Notes: generated from the sequence alone by a model not told the origin. Counted from the stretch's first letter, positions 7,191 through 15,058 are shown. The stretch: 15,058 bases of DNA from Pavlovales sp. CCMP2436 (GCA_026770615.1 MU631425.1:242640-257697), one strand, 5' to 3'. Translations and numbers: made by a program.

Positions 7191-8921
7191 CCGGACAAGT
7201 TCAAGAAGTATCTCGAAGATGTCCAACACCTTTCCAAGATGATCGAGCTCAACGCGCTCACCGCCGAGAGCAAGATTAAGGAGAAGGAGATTCTGGTTAG
7301 CGGCAAGCTGGCCAAGATCATCCCAGGGTTCGACCTCAAGCTTGAGGCGAAGCTCGCGGAGATCGAGGCGCAGTGCGCTCCCCCGCGGACACCGACCGAG
7401 AGCGTGGATGGGGAAGGCGCAGATTCGCCAACCTCGGAGCTGAGCGTCGAGCTCCGTGACCACGCGGCGCTTCTCTCCGAGCACAATGAGCGATCGGCGA
7501 TGGCCCGGCGCATCCACCTCGAGGAAATCGGCAAGTAGTCGAACGACCTCCAGGGCGCTCTCGAGGCCAGCGTGGTCACCATCAACTTCGAGGCGGAGTC
7601 CGCGACTTAGAAGCTCCTCTCGGCAGCCAAGTTTGGCACACTGGATAAGCTGACTCGCGCGGTTTGGAACGCCAGCTGGGAGTGGGCTTTCAGAACTCTC
7701 GCAGGCTCCTTCACCCTCGGCACTTGGGCAAGGCTCGAGCGGGGGAGGCAGGCGGGCCTGTGGGAGGACGCCAGCTACGAGAGCCGCATGTACAATGTGA
7801 TGGGGTCAATGGAAGATCTGAAGCAGGCCATCACCTTTGGATCTACTTTCGGCAAGGCGGTGCTCGCGCTTGGCGTGCCGGCAGAACGGCCTGTTGACGT
7901 CGAGCGTTTCTTCACGGATGAGGCGGCGCTGGTCAAGCGCCTCGAGACGCACACTCTGAAGTTCAATAACTTCTTCCCCTCGCTCTCATACTTCCGCATC
8001 TTGAAGAGCCTGCCGCCAGGATCCAGGTGATTGAACCTCTATACGGAGGCCATGCGCGTGCCATCTGAGGACGTCACCGCTGAGACGCTGACACAGCTCA
8101 AGACGCTGGTCCGCAACATTGTGGACACCCCCGTCTTTGGACACCCCCCCGTCCGATTTGGGGGGCAGAAGGAGATGCGCCTGGAAAACGCGAGGGCGAT
8201 GACAGCTGACCGACTTCCGTACCATCCGACGCCGCGCACGGTTGCACGGCCACCGGCGAGCGGCAAACCGCTTAGCAAGCGGCCGCCGTCCCTGGTCCAG
8301 CCGGTCTACGACAGGCGCGCCGGGCTGGACCACGACGAAATGCGCAAGCTGCAACAGGCATACCCCGGGAATGGGGCATGCACCAACTGTGGCAGCATCG
8401 AGCACTTCGTTGGCAAGTGCACCAAGCCCGGAGCAAAGGCTGTGCAGCAAAGGCACAGTCTTTTCATGAAACAAAGGCGTGACGAGCAGGGTAAGGGGAC
8501 GTGGGATTCGCGCCCCAAGGATAGCCGCGTGGCGCTCTCGTTCGGCTTCAGCAACGGCAGCTGGGCTGACCAAGTAGAGCAGGAAGAGCTGGAAGAGATG
8601 GCAAACATCTACCGTGCTGCCTCGCTCTACACTGCCCTCGACCTCGGGGTGGAAATGCCGCCGCAGCACGAGCCGCACGCGCCGCAGCTCGCGCCGCACG
8701 AGCAGCTGCGGCAGCACGAGCGGACGCTAGAGCTCGAGCCAGAGCCGAACGAAGATGTGCTGTGCCCTGTGCCTATCTCTACCCACACACTATCCGCAAA
8801 CTATAAGAGCAAGATAGCCCTTCTAGTAGTCAGGGCGGGTGAGATGTGGGGAAAGGCGGAGGGGGTGACACGGCAGGTAAAATCTCTCCGCTACGCCCGG
8901 GTCCCCATTTCTCTCCAGTAG
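7191..8921 (+). pseudogene. gag: gag of the copia-type element, with CCHC zinc knuckle
   Basis: One frame runs from 7191 (after a TAA at 7188) to TAG at 8919-8921, about 577 codons, interrupted by TAG at 7536, TAG at 7608 and TGA at 8028. The first ATG is at 7239 (MIELNALTAE). The N-terminal part is a Lys/Glu/Leu coiled coil, then a helical capsid-like region (WEWAFRTLAGSF ... FPSLSYFRILKSLPPGSR). The nucleocapsid part has a perfect zinc knuckle, CTNCGSIEHFVGKC (C-X2-C-X4-H-X4-C, 8379-8420), preceded by basic Pro-rich sequence. The tail is His/Pro/Glu-rich (8655-8750). Gag packages the element RNA into virus-like particles. The 1.7-kb length is longer than many copia gags. A small duplication of GGACACCCCC-GTC occurs at 8134-8155. 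A frame change near 8900 leads into the accessory region. Confidence 0.75.
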
Positions 8922-9064
8922 ACAAGTTCTTTCTGCTGGCAGAGGCGGACAGCCTGTTGGCTGCCTGCGACGAGGTGGTAGCCGCACGGGGGAGACGCGA
9001 GGAGAATAAGGCTTCGTCCGAGGACTACATGGTGGGCCTCGACTTGCTGACTTTGGGGGAGAAG

Positions 9065-9211
9065 AACAAGCCTTTCCTCGCCCTCAACAAGCCTACGTGC
9101 GATGACATCGAGTCTTCATGCTTCCTCAACAAGTCTTTGTGGGTTCAGGACAAGCCTTTGTTCCTTCCCAACAAGCCTTTGGCTGAGACCAACGAGATGG
9201 GTTCTGAAGGA
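9065..9211 (+). repeat. 21-bp (7-codon) minisatellite, seven units
   Basis: Units start at 9065, 9086, 9107, 9128, 9149, 9170 and 9191, exactly 21 bp apart. Five begin AACAAG or GACAAG followed by CCT/TCT, encoding [N/D]K[P/S]-type heptads; the third and last are diverged. The constant phase shows the expansion was in-frame. Confidence 0.85.
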
Positions 9212-9372
9212 ACTGCTGGGGTCAGATCATAGACAGTGGTGTGCCTCGGAGTGGAGCCAACAGGAGACGCCTAATCAAGGGGAGTTGGGGCGTTTGACCT
9301 CGAAAGCTTTATTTTCGAAAACCAATATTTAGACGACGGCGAGCCTGCTACACTGCAGACGCCTACAGCGTG

Positions 9373-9486
9373 TCGCTGCCGTCACCTTCCCAGCTGACAG
9401 GCTTGCCGCCGCCACGTGCACCGAGGCCGTCGCTGCCGCTGCCTACCCAGCTGGGAGGTTTGCCGCAGCCACGCGCACCGAGGCCG
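9373..9486 (+). repeat. 57-bp (19-codon) Pro-rich tandem duplication
   Basis: Units 9373-9429 and 9430-9486 encode SLPSPSQLTGLPPPRAPRP and SLPLPTQLGGLPQPRAPRP. A shortened third unit (QPPPQLGSAP) follows. Confidence 0.85.
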
Positions 9487-10217
9487 CAGCCGCCACCCCA
9501 GCTGGGGAGCGCGCCGATAGGCAGCGCACCGCGACCGCAGCTGGCGGACGAGGGCGTGCCAGATCTAGAGGAAGTGCTAGAGCTAAAAGAGAACTCCAAC
9601 TCTGACAGCGACGCGGAGGAGCCGATCAAGTCTCCGCAAGTAGACAGCTTGCTGGGACTGCTAGACTTCCACCGCCGCAACTTCCAATGCCCTCCGGTTG
9701 CAAAGCCGAGTGCATGGTTCGACAGCAAAATCAAGGCTGACAACCGCAAGCCAGACCGTGTGGGTCTTCTGCTCGACCCACGCGTCAGCCTTAACGCAGA
9801 AGTGGCCAAGAAGCTGGGACAACTCCTCGCGAAGACGCTGCGCTACATCTAGATCGTACGCGACGAGGAGAATGACCTCCACACGTGCGCTTTGACAATC
9901 GTTCTACTCGCGGAGTGGGTCGGGGAGAAGCACAGCGCAGCAGTTCTGCGTGACATTGTTTCCCCGATGCGGACGTGATCACTATCCGCCGGGTGTGCCA
10001 CCCGCTCGAGCGGCGGGTGTGCGCCATCTTCTCCTGGGAGGAGGAGCTAAGCAGCGACTCGGACGAGGACACCAACATGTTCATCGGCCAGCGCCGCAAG
10101 ATCGACTTAAGGACGGGGCTCGAGAAGGCGCGCAGGGCAGACGCCGAGTTCGGCGACGCCCGCAACGCGCACTTCGAGTCGAGGCTCGTATCGGATCTCG
10201 ACTGGCGCTACCGGTGA

Positions 10218-10949
10218 TTCAGCTACCCCGACAGCACGAACGCACACGACCGTGCGTCGACGCAGCAAGAGGCACGCCGCGTGGACTGTGACAGTTCCAC
10301 CGTCCCCACACACGCTGCGTTCGACTCCGGTGCCACAGTGAGCATGGCATCGAGAGAGCTGCTCCACTCCAGGAGAAAGATGAAGGGCCGCGTCCGCTGG
10401 GGCGATGGTCGCATCCTGGAGATTAAGGAGAAAGGCATGCTCTTGATGGACCTGAAGTGCGCGCGCACAGGCGTCATGCAGGCAGTGTGCATGCTCTGCT
10501 GGGCAGCTCCGAGCATGGAGATGCCCCTCCTTGCCGTGCAAGCTTTCACGGTCGAGGGCATCACCGTCGCTTTCAAGCCGATGGGGGCAACAGTGGACTT
10601 CTCCAAGCAGGGGGGAGTAGTGATGGGCCTGGACGAGCAGTCAATGATGCAGGTCACCATCCACATGCCGGGAGATCAGCTCCCGCCACGGCACTACCCC
10701 GTGCCCATGAGGCAGCTCTCCTCAGCTGGGAAGGGATACGCCGCCTACACCACCACTGCCAAGCCGCAGGGGGGGTTCGGCGGAAAAGGCTTCGGTGGCG
10801 GCGCTACCACCCGAGGCCGTGGCTTCGCCAGAGGCACCACGGGCAGAGGCAATCAAAGAGGGCGGGGCGTGCAGTCGAGGACGCCGTCTCAGCCGATCTT
10901 CGATCGCCTGGGGAAGAGGACACAAGCGGACTTCCACCCAAACGCCTAA
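10218..10949 (+). pseudogene. retropepsin-type aspartic protease with C-terminal RGG box
   Basis: The frame follows a TGA at 10215-10217 and ends at TAA 10947-10949. The catalytic triplet is in AAFDSGATVSMAS (Asp codon 10323-10325), the DSGA form usual for retrotransposon proteases, followed by the expected beta-rich segments (GRVRWGDGRILEIKEKGML, then LLAVQAFTVEGITVAF). The C-terminus is a Gly/Arg domain, GGFGGKGFGGG then several RGR/RGN units (about 10770-10880), an RNA-binding RGG-like box that I would not expect here. The protease processes the gag-pol polyprotein. No in-frame stop lies inside this segment, so it is the best preserved part of the element. Confidence 0.75.
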
Positions 10950-11034
10950 GGCCCACGTCTGGCGCCGAGCTGGAAGTCCAGTCCCGCCTCAAGCTTGCGG
11001 CGGAAGACGACTGGCTAGCTCTTAAGTCGACGAG

Positions 11035-12219
11035 ATTGGGCATCGCAACAAGCAGTTGCTTCAGCGCTCGCTTTTGAGCGGATCTGTCCTGGACATGGAC
11101 AGCAGACAGCCACGACAGGCTGCTCTCAGCACTCTGACTGACGCGCGCATGCGAAAGTCAACTTCTCCGTACCTATGCCTAGGGCGGAATTACCGGGTCA
11201 GATAACTCATTTAGATATCTTAACAATATCAAAAGTGAACCTGCCTGTCGGCACCGATGGGAGTTCCCTAGGGATGCGATATGGCCTCGTCTGTCTAGAC
11301 GACGCTTCGAACCGGGGTTGGGTTTACTTCAGAAAACATATGAAAGGGATTGCACGTCTGCTACGACTGTGGTTCCTGGAGCTCGACACCCACGCTAACT
11401 TGGGCGCACCCCTCCTTCTCAGCCCGGGTTTGGGCAACGGAGAATTCATCCGGATGGAGGCACGAACCAACCTCAACTCGAAGGACATTGATGATCTCTA
11501 GACTGAGTTTGGATTGTCAGCGAATTCGACCTCAGCGCACGACACGCCGGAATCCAACGGCAAGGTCGAGCGCTACATTGGGACCCTCTCGGCAGATATG
11601 AGAGCAATTCTGGTCATGTCCAAGGTGCCAAACAGACACTGGCACTGGGCGATGCGACATGCCTGCGTAGCTCGCAACATGCTCGCATCACAGCAGATCG
11701 TACGAGACAACGTCCGCATCTGGGTCTCGCCGCATGAGATCTTCTTCGGCAGACGACCAACAGCTAAAAATCTAGCCGTGTTCGGAGCTCCTTGCAGGAT
11801 GCTCCATATCGGTCCGGTCCGAAAGAAGAGCGGCAAGCTTGGCCTCCCGATGGAACGGAGTCATTCTGGGCTAAGGAGGGGATGGCGTGCAATATGGAGA
11901 TTCCATGCGCTTGATCCTTGGGTACATCGTCCTCTTAGCAGACGGCACGGTGAACTTCTCTCGGCACGTACATATCGACGAGAGAGAGCTGGTCGCGGGG
12001 GGGGTACACACTCCTTGGAGGGTGGACATCGACTCGTTCGAGGGGATCTCGAGCGAGAGGAGGAGCGACCAAGCTCCCATCCCGCACGACTCCAACAAGC
12101 AGGTCAAAACGACCACCAGCAAGCCTGTGACAGCCACCGACAAAGGCTCCGCCCCCGTTGACAGACCAATCCTATATTCGGATGACGATTTGAGCACGAG
12201 TGGTATGGTCACGGAGTAG
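11035..12219 (+). pseudogene. copia-type integrase, disrupted
   Basis: A pre-integrase remnant (EIGHRNKQLLQRSLLSG) lies at about 11035-11090. The core frame (11175-11499) has the first catalytic Asp in THLDILT (11214-11216), then GLVCLDDASNRGWVYFRK and, after TAG at 11499-11501, the catalytic Glu in PESNGKVERYIG (11568-11570). The middle catalytic Asp, expected in a DNGGEF-like motif, is not present: the site reads PGLGNGEF. The C-terminal part has the copia pattern SPHEIFFGRRPTAKNLAVFGAP. A frameshift near 11860 leads to LILGYIVLLADGTVNFSRHV, the usual chromatin/DNA-binding C-terminal region, ending at TAG 12217-12219. Integrase joins the cDNA to the target; this copy cannot be active as read. 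Confidence 0.75.
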
Positions 12220-13021
12220 GAACTGGACCGTCGTGATGGCCTCACAAGCATGCGAGCAAGAATGTTGGAGAGAGAGAAGGAGACGGGCCTCGTCGAGGCG
12301 AACCCGATCCAAGCTCTGCCCAAGGGGCAAGACCCGCTGAGGCGGGACAGGGCTTCGAGGAGCAAGGCCAAGACCATTGAGCTGGCGTCTGCCCTAGCGG
12401 CAATAGGCATCACGCACAAGAGGTGTTCTCTCCCAACATCAGGAGCGAGCAAGTTCGTCTTCTCCTGGCGATTGGTGCCAAGATGGACGGCAAGCGCCGA
12501 CCCAACCTGAACGCGCCTATGTCAAGATCTTCTGGAAAGGAGATGTCTGGGACGCCTACCTGACGTCCAACCTTGAGGAGGGAGACTGCCCTCTGTTCGC
12601 CCTGCCAGCTGGCTATGTGGCGCAGACGACGGCCCCGCCGGGGTACATCGTTGTTGCTGATGCCATCAAAGCACAGATGGGTCTCAAACAGTCGGGCCGC
12701 GCATGGTACCGACACCATAAAGCACGCTTGCTTGAACGTGGATTCGTGCCCTGTGACCCCAATTACGAGTTTACACAACGTATCTTCATCAAGATTGCAC
12801 CGTGTGGAGGCGTGATCATCGCCGGCAACTTCGTAGACGACCTACTTTTGCTCAACCTGACGAGTAACCCGAAGGCAATCGACGAGCTTGCTGTCGGCCA
12901 TGCATTGTCTATTATCGGCTTGCTGTCGGCCATGCCGAATCTGTCGAGGAACCCCCTGAGACAGGGTTGCGAGAAAACGCCTGGAGGCGAGAGGGTCCCG
13001 TTAAATACGCCCCGGGTATAG
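12220..13021 (+). pseudogene. partial copia-type reverse transcriptase
   Basis: The linker before RT (12250-12510) is in one frame and ends at a TGA; its expected conserved KWVFK...RYKARL block is missing, suggesting a deletion near 12440-12510. The next frame (from about 12509) has GDVWDAYLTSNLEE (first catalytic Asp), LPAGYV, MGLKQSGRAWYRHH (the LKQ..R.WY block) and FVDDLLLLN (FVDD at 12830-12841 in place of the usual YVDD). After NPKAIDEL the similarity stops at a direct repeat (12886-12935), and the frame ends at TAG 13019-13021. The connection domain and RNase H are absent. Confidence 0.8.
12886..12935 (+). repeat. 18-bp direct repeat at the RT break-point
   Basis: GCTTGCTGTCGGCCATGC occurs at 12886-12903 and 12918-12935, 32 bp apart. 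The period is not a multiple of three, so it shifts the frame exactly where recognisable RT sequence ends. Confidence 0.85.
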
Positions 13022-13046
13022 GCCGGATGGACAACGTCGAAGCCAG

Positions 13047-14687
13047 ATGGCAAGAAGAGAGCACGGTATCACTGCGTTTCCCACGCGGTTGGGGAAAGAG
13101 AACCCTGAAAAATACACCAAACACATGGCAACCCTGAGCCTCGGCTCGCACCGTCACAACACCGAGTGGGCAGCCGAGCACCCGGAGATGGCCACAACTG
13201 TGAGAAATATTGACGGGAAACCCGAGACGATGGCACTCACCTGTCCCCTATGCAAGGCACCTGGCCCATCAGACACCAAACACCACCTATACCATGAGTG
13301 TCGGGCGACAGAAAAGCACCGGGACGACCTCCACGGCGCACTCTGCGCCAAGCTAGCACTGCGCCCAGGACACCCAATAGCTAATACACTGGCAAAGCAC
13401 ATGGTGGCAAGACCAGATTACTACTCAGGACAGATCGGGATGAGCATCAAGGATGAACTCAAGAAAGACAGCGGGGGTGAAGCCCCCAAGCCGGGCAACC
13501 TACACCTTATACTCATACATCATAGCCTCGAGATGCGCACGCTACGCAAAGCCGCGATTGAGACGTCCACGGCGGCAACTAAGGACAAAATATCCGTACA
13601 TGACGCACATAAGTTCAAGATAGCCATGCGGGCCGCCCAGGCAGCCGAGAGAGCAGCCAAAAAAGACACGAACCGATCACTGACAATCTCACCCACACGG
13701 ACCAACCCACAGCTGCAGCAGAGGGACGGACGACGGGCCACACAACTGCCACCCCCCCACCGCCTGTGCGTGCAACGCCAAACAACCCGATACCCAGAAT
13801 CCGCCGCCATACGGGGCGAGCCACGCCAACGCGAACAGGCCGCCGCACAGCAAAATCCTACCCTCACACCACCAACGGCCCCGCAAGCCATGCCTCACGC
13901 GCCCACACCAAGGCCGCCACGCAAACGGACGCAGAGCCAAGTGACGCCCGCCACACGCCAGAGGTACTTCCCCGTCACACCTCAGCCGGCCACACCACAG
14001 ATCCAACACAAGTCATCCCCCCAGGGTCACAAACAACGGCCGCCCCCATCGTACCAAATGGGGCCACGCCACCCACGCACACTGCGCTCATCCAAACGGC
14101 CAGTGGAAGCCTGCCAGCTCACCGCACCACCTACTGTAGGGGAACAGCCACATATCCCCGAGCCATCAACAGTGAATATGGCTGCCTCGCTACACGACAC
14201 CACAGCAAGTCCACCACGCAAACGCTCACAGAGCCGAGCCAAGCCCGACACACCACAGCCTACACCGGCCACTCCACAGAGGCCAACCCCAACCTGCCCA
14301 CCGGAGCCACAATCAGCGGCCGCCCACATCATAGCAGCCGAGGACATGCCGGCGCCTCCTCACCCGCGCATACTACGCCCATCCAAACGCCCACTGGAAG
14401 TCAACCAGACCTACCCACCACTCATGGAGCCAGACCAGACACAACAGTCGAGCGTGGAACAGCAGCGGACTCGCGCGACGCGGCTCCCCATAGACAACAG
14501 CGGAACAACTGCTGCAAGAGTCTCACACCACCGTGCTCTGCGCTCATCCATGCGGCCTGAAGCAGCGACACAGACCCAAACACCCCAGCAGCCAATACAG
14601 GAGCGCCATAAGCGCAAGAAGAGAAAGGTACAATGCCCCGAAGCCCCATGTGCAGACGCACGCCAAAAGCGCAAGTGGGAAGAATAA
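13047..14687 (+). CDS. C-terminal part of a LINE-like ORF: CCHC finger plus repetitive basic tail
   Basis: The frame is open for 546 codons from ATG 13047 (upstream stop at 13002). A finger, CPLCKAPGPSDTKHHLYHEC (13242-13301), has the C-X2-C..H-X4-C spacing seen at the C-terminus of many non-LTR reverse transcriptases, after the polymerase. A helical region follows to about 13640, then a long Pro/Thr/Gln/Arg-rich tail with duplicated PPRKR.QS and LR.SKRP blocks and a strongly basic RHKRKKRKV nuclear-localisation-like patch. The stop at 14685 appears premature: the same frame runs on to PEAHHPEGVG and TAG 14748-14750, matching the end of the copy at 2115-2798. The polymerase is absent, so the segment is 5'-truncated, inserted beside or in the copia element. 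Origin in another kind of element cannot be excluded. Confidence 0.55.
   Translation: MARREHGITAFPTRLGKENPEKYTKHMATLSLGSHRHNTEWAAEHPEMATTVRNIDGKPETMALTCPLCKAPGPSDTKHHLYHECRATEKHRDDLHGALCAKLALRPGHPIANTLAKHMVARPDYYSGQIGMSIKDELKKDSGGEAPKPGNLHLILIHHSLEMRTLRKAAIETSTAATKDKISVHDAHKFKIAMRAAQAAERAAKKDTNRSLTISPTRTNPQLQQRDGRRATQLPPPHRLCVQRQTTRYPESAAIRGEPRQREQAAAQQNPTLTPPTAPQAMPHAPTPRPPRKRTQSQVTPATRQRYFPVTPQPATPQIQHKSSPQGHKQRPPPSYQMGPRHPRTLRSSKRPVEACQLTAPPTVGEQPHIPEPSTVNMAASLHDTTASPPRKRSQSRAKPDTPQPTPATPQRPTPTCPPEPQSAAAHIIAAEDMPAPPHPRILRPSKRPLEVNQTYPPLMEPDQTQQSSVEQQRTRATRLPIDNSGTTAARVSHHRALRSSMRPEAATQTQTPQQPIQERHKRKKRKVQCPEAPCADARQKRKWEE
13914..14560 (+). repeat. about 295-bp tandem repeat in the LINE-like tail
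   Basis: PPRKR blocks start at 13914 and 14211 (297 bp apart). LR[S/P]S[K/M]RP blocks start at 14082, 14373 and 14538 (291 and 165 bp apart). This suggests two full units and one shortened unit. The same LRSS-type DNA motif (GCGCTCATC..CAAACGG) also occurs at about 2599 in the other copy. Confidence 0.65.
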
Positions 14688-14716
14688 TGCCCCGAAAACA
14701 CACCACAACATATCGA

Positions 14717-14826
14717 GCCCGAGGCCCACCACCCTGAGGGGGTGGGGTAGGCCGGGACCACAATGAGCCCCCCACCGTGTGATTCTTGCCCCTCGTGGAC
14801 AAGAATCACACGGTGGGATACAGGCT
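14717..14826 (+). promoter_or_regulatory. 3'-terminal double hairpin of LINE-like element, copy 2
   Basis: GCCCGAGGCCC (14717-14727) is identical to 2765-2775. Hairpin 1 pairs CCCACC (14725-14730) with GGTGGG (14741-14746), then CCC with GGG around a TGA loop. GGACCA follows at 14755-14760. Hairpin 2 is a perfect 18-bp stem, CCCACCGTGTGATTCTTG (14771-14788) with 14800-14817, around an 11-base loop in which CC/GG can also pair, followed by ATACAGGCT at 14818-14826. It keeps the design of 2765-2880 with compensatory changes. Confidence 0.7.
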
Positions 14827-14864
14827 GCCGGAGTTTATTAGTCTGTTTTTATATTTACTGATAG

Positions 14865-14955
14865 GGATTCAAGCTGGCGTCTGACTGTTCTGAATGTTGT
14901 GCTGGTCTGAGCGCTGCATCGCCCATTGCCTGCTGCGTGCCTTAGTAGGCTGCGC
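14865..14955 (+). repeat. dispersed repeat, copy 3
   Basis: The first 22 or more bases match 6561 onwards exactly, and GAGCGCTGCATCGCCCATTGCCTGCTGCGT (14909-14938) differs at one base from copy 2. The following TTAGTAGGCTGCGCTGG resembles copy 1 near 195-213. It begins 38 bases after the LINE-like 3' end. The remaining sequence to 15058 shows no gene. Confidence 0.75.
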
Positions 14956-15058
14956 TGGCTTGGGCGCCACCGCGCGTGCCGATGGATCTCCGGTAGTGTG
15001 CCCGGGCAAGGGCGTTTAGGGAGATGATCTGCTGGTTGCTGTTTGTCGTGTTCCCACG

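Larger units (their letters stand above)
8846..10217 (+). pseudogene. low-complexity accessory region between zinc knuckle and protease
   Basis: Three successive frames look coding. Frame A (to a TAG at 9230-9232) has a helical stretch then a 7-residue repeat of NKPL... type. Frame B (about 9370-9852, past a TAG at 9850, on to about 9960) has Pro-rich 19-residue repeats, an acidic SDSDAEE patch, VDSLLGLLDFHRRNF and LDPRVSLNAEVAKKLGQLL, and continues IVRDEENDLHTCA...LLAEW. Frame C (about 9960 to TGA at 10215-10217) has VITIRRVCHPLERRVCAIF and a second acidic patch, SSDSDEDTN. I recognise no domain. Position inside gag-pol suggests an element-specific insertion; a captured host segment or an N-terminal extension of the protease are alternatives. 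Most copia elements have little between knuckle and protease. Confidence 0.55.
7191..13021 (+). mobile_element. degenerate Ty1/copia-type LTR retrotransposon (internal region)
   Basis: Domains appear in the order gag with CCHC knuckle, aspartic protease, integrase, reverse transcriptase. The integrase-before-RT order is diagnostic of Ty1/copia. Reading frames are spread over all three plus-strand frames with many stops, so this is a dead copy. RNase H is missing and the RT breaks off shortly after FVDD. No LTRs can be assigned with confidence; repeat copies at 6561 and 14865 are candidates but occur also near 98. Confidence 0.85.

Noticed and set aside
7986..8717. 243-codon minus-strand open frame across gag
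   Set aside because: It lies exactly antisense to the zinc-knuckle gag frame, which has a diagnostic motif; the minus frame has none.
13766..14560. 264-codon alternative frame in the LINE-like tail
   Set aside because: It is a low-complexity Thr/Ala/Pro shadow produced by the repetitive composition of the main frame.
2839..14799. Loop inversion between the two LINE-like hairpins
   Set aside because: The loop regions also align well as reverse complements, suggesting inversion, but the direct alignment is nearly as good and keeps the stem pairing register, so inversion is not needed.
1..15058. CRISPR arrays, bacterial operons, tRNA or rRNA genes
   Set aside because: No regularly spaced identical repeats with unique spacers, no Shine-Dalgarno-led gene clusters and no cloverleaf or rRNA sequence were recognised by eye.

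Overview
The window is nuclear DNA of a eukaryote, most likely a repeat-rich unicellular alga or similar protist. Two plus-strand genes make best sense with canonical GT-AG introns (one with CTAAC/CTAAA branch-point-like sites and an AATAAA signal after its stop), and a minus-strand exon begins at an AG acceptor. I see no bacterial operons, Shine-Dalgarno sites, rRNA, tRNA or CRISPR. GC-rich exons sit among AT-rich spacers. I cannot name the species.

Layout. Positions 1-310 hold a poly-C edge and the first copy of a dispersed repeat. Positions 311-931 are a probable two-exon gene of unknown function. Positions 1065-1998 (minus) are the relic of a coiled-coil/RING-like protein, broken by stops and a frameshift, with a 15-bp inverted repeat outside it. 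Positions 2115-2880 are the 3' end of a LINE-like element. A 146-bp hairpin DNA transposon (MITE) with a perfect 8-bp target duplication lies at 3485-3630. Positions 3778-4921 are a probable three-exon host gene of unknown function. Positions 5602-6278 (minus) are the last exon of an Ala/Lys/Glu-rich coiled-coil gene. After a spacer with the second dispersed-repeat copy, 7191-13021 is a decayed Ty1/copia-type retrotransposon: gag with zinc knuckle, a very long low-complexity region, protease with an RGG tail, integrase and partial reverse transcriptase. It breaks off just after the FVDD motif. From about 13047 to 14826 lies a second, longer LINE-like 3' segment with a CCHC finger and a repetitive basic tail. 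The window ends in a third dispersed-repeat copy.

The most notable signal is shared by the two LINE-like segments (2115-2880 and 13047-14826). Both end their reading frame with the same short peptide (PEA..P..GVG-stop), overlapped by a GC-rich hairpin. Both then carry a second hairpin whose arms differ by at least three paired, base-pair-preserving substitutions, followed by the identical ATACAGGCT. This looks like a conserved 3' RNA structure of a retroelement family. The second notable point is the roughly 1.9-kb stretch between zinc knuckle and protease in the copia element, which contains three separate in-frame repeat expansions and acidic Ser/Asp patches. Most of the window is therefore mobile-element debris around two or three plausible host genes.
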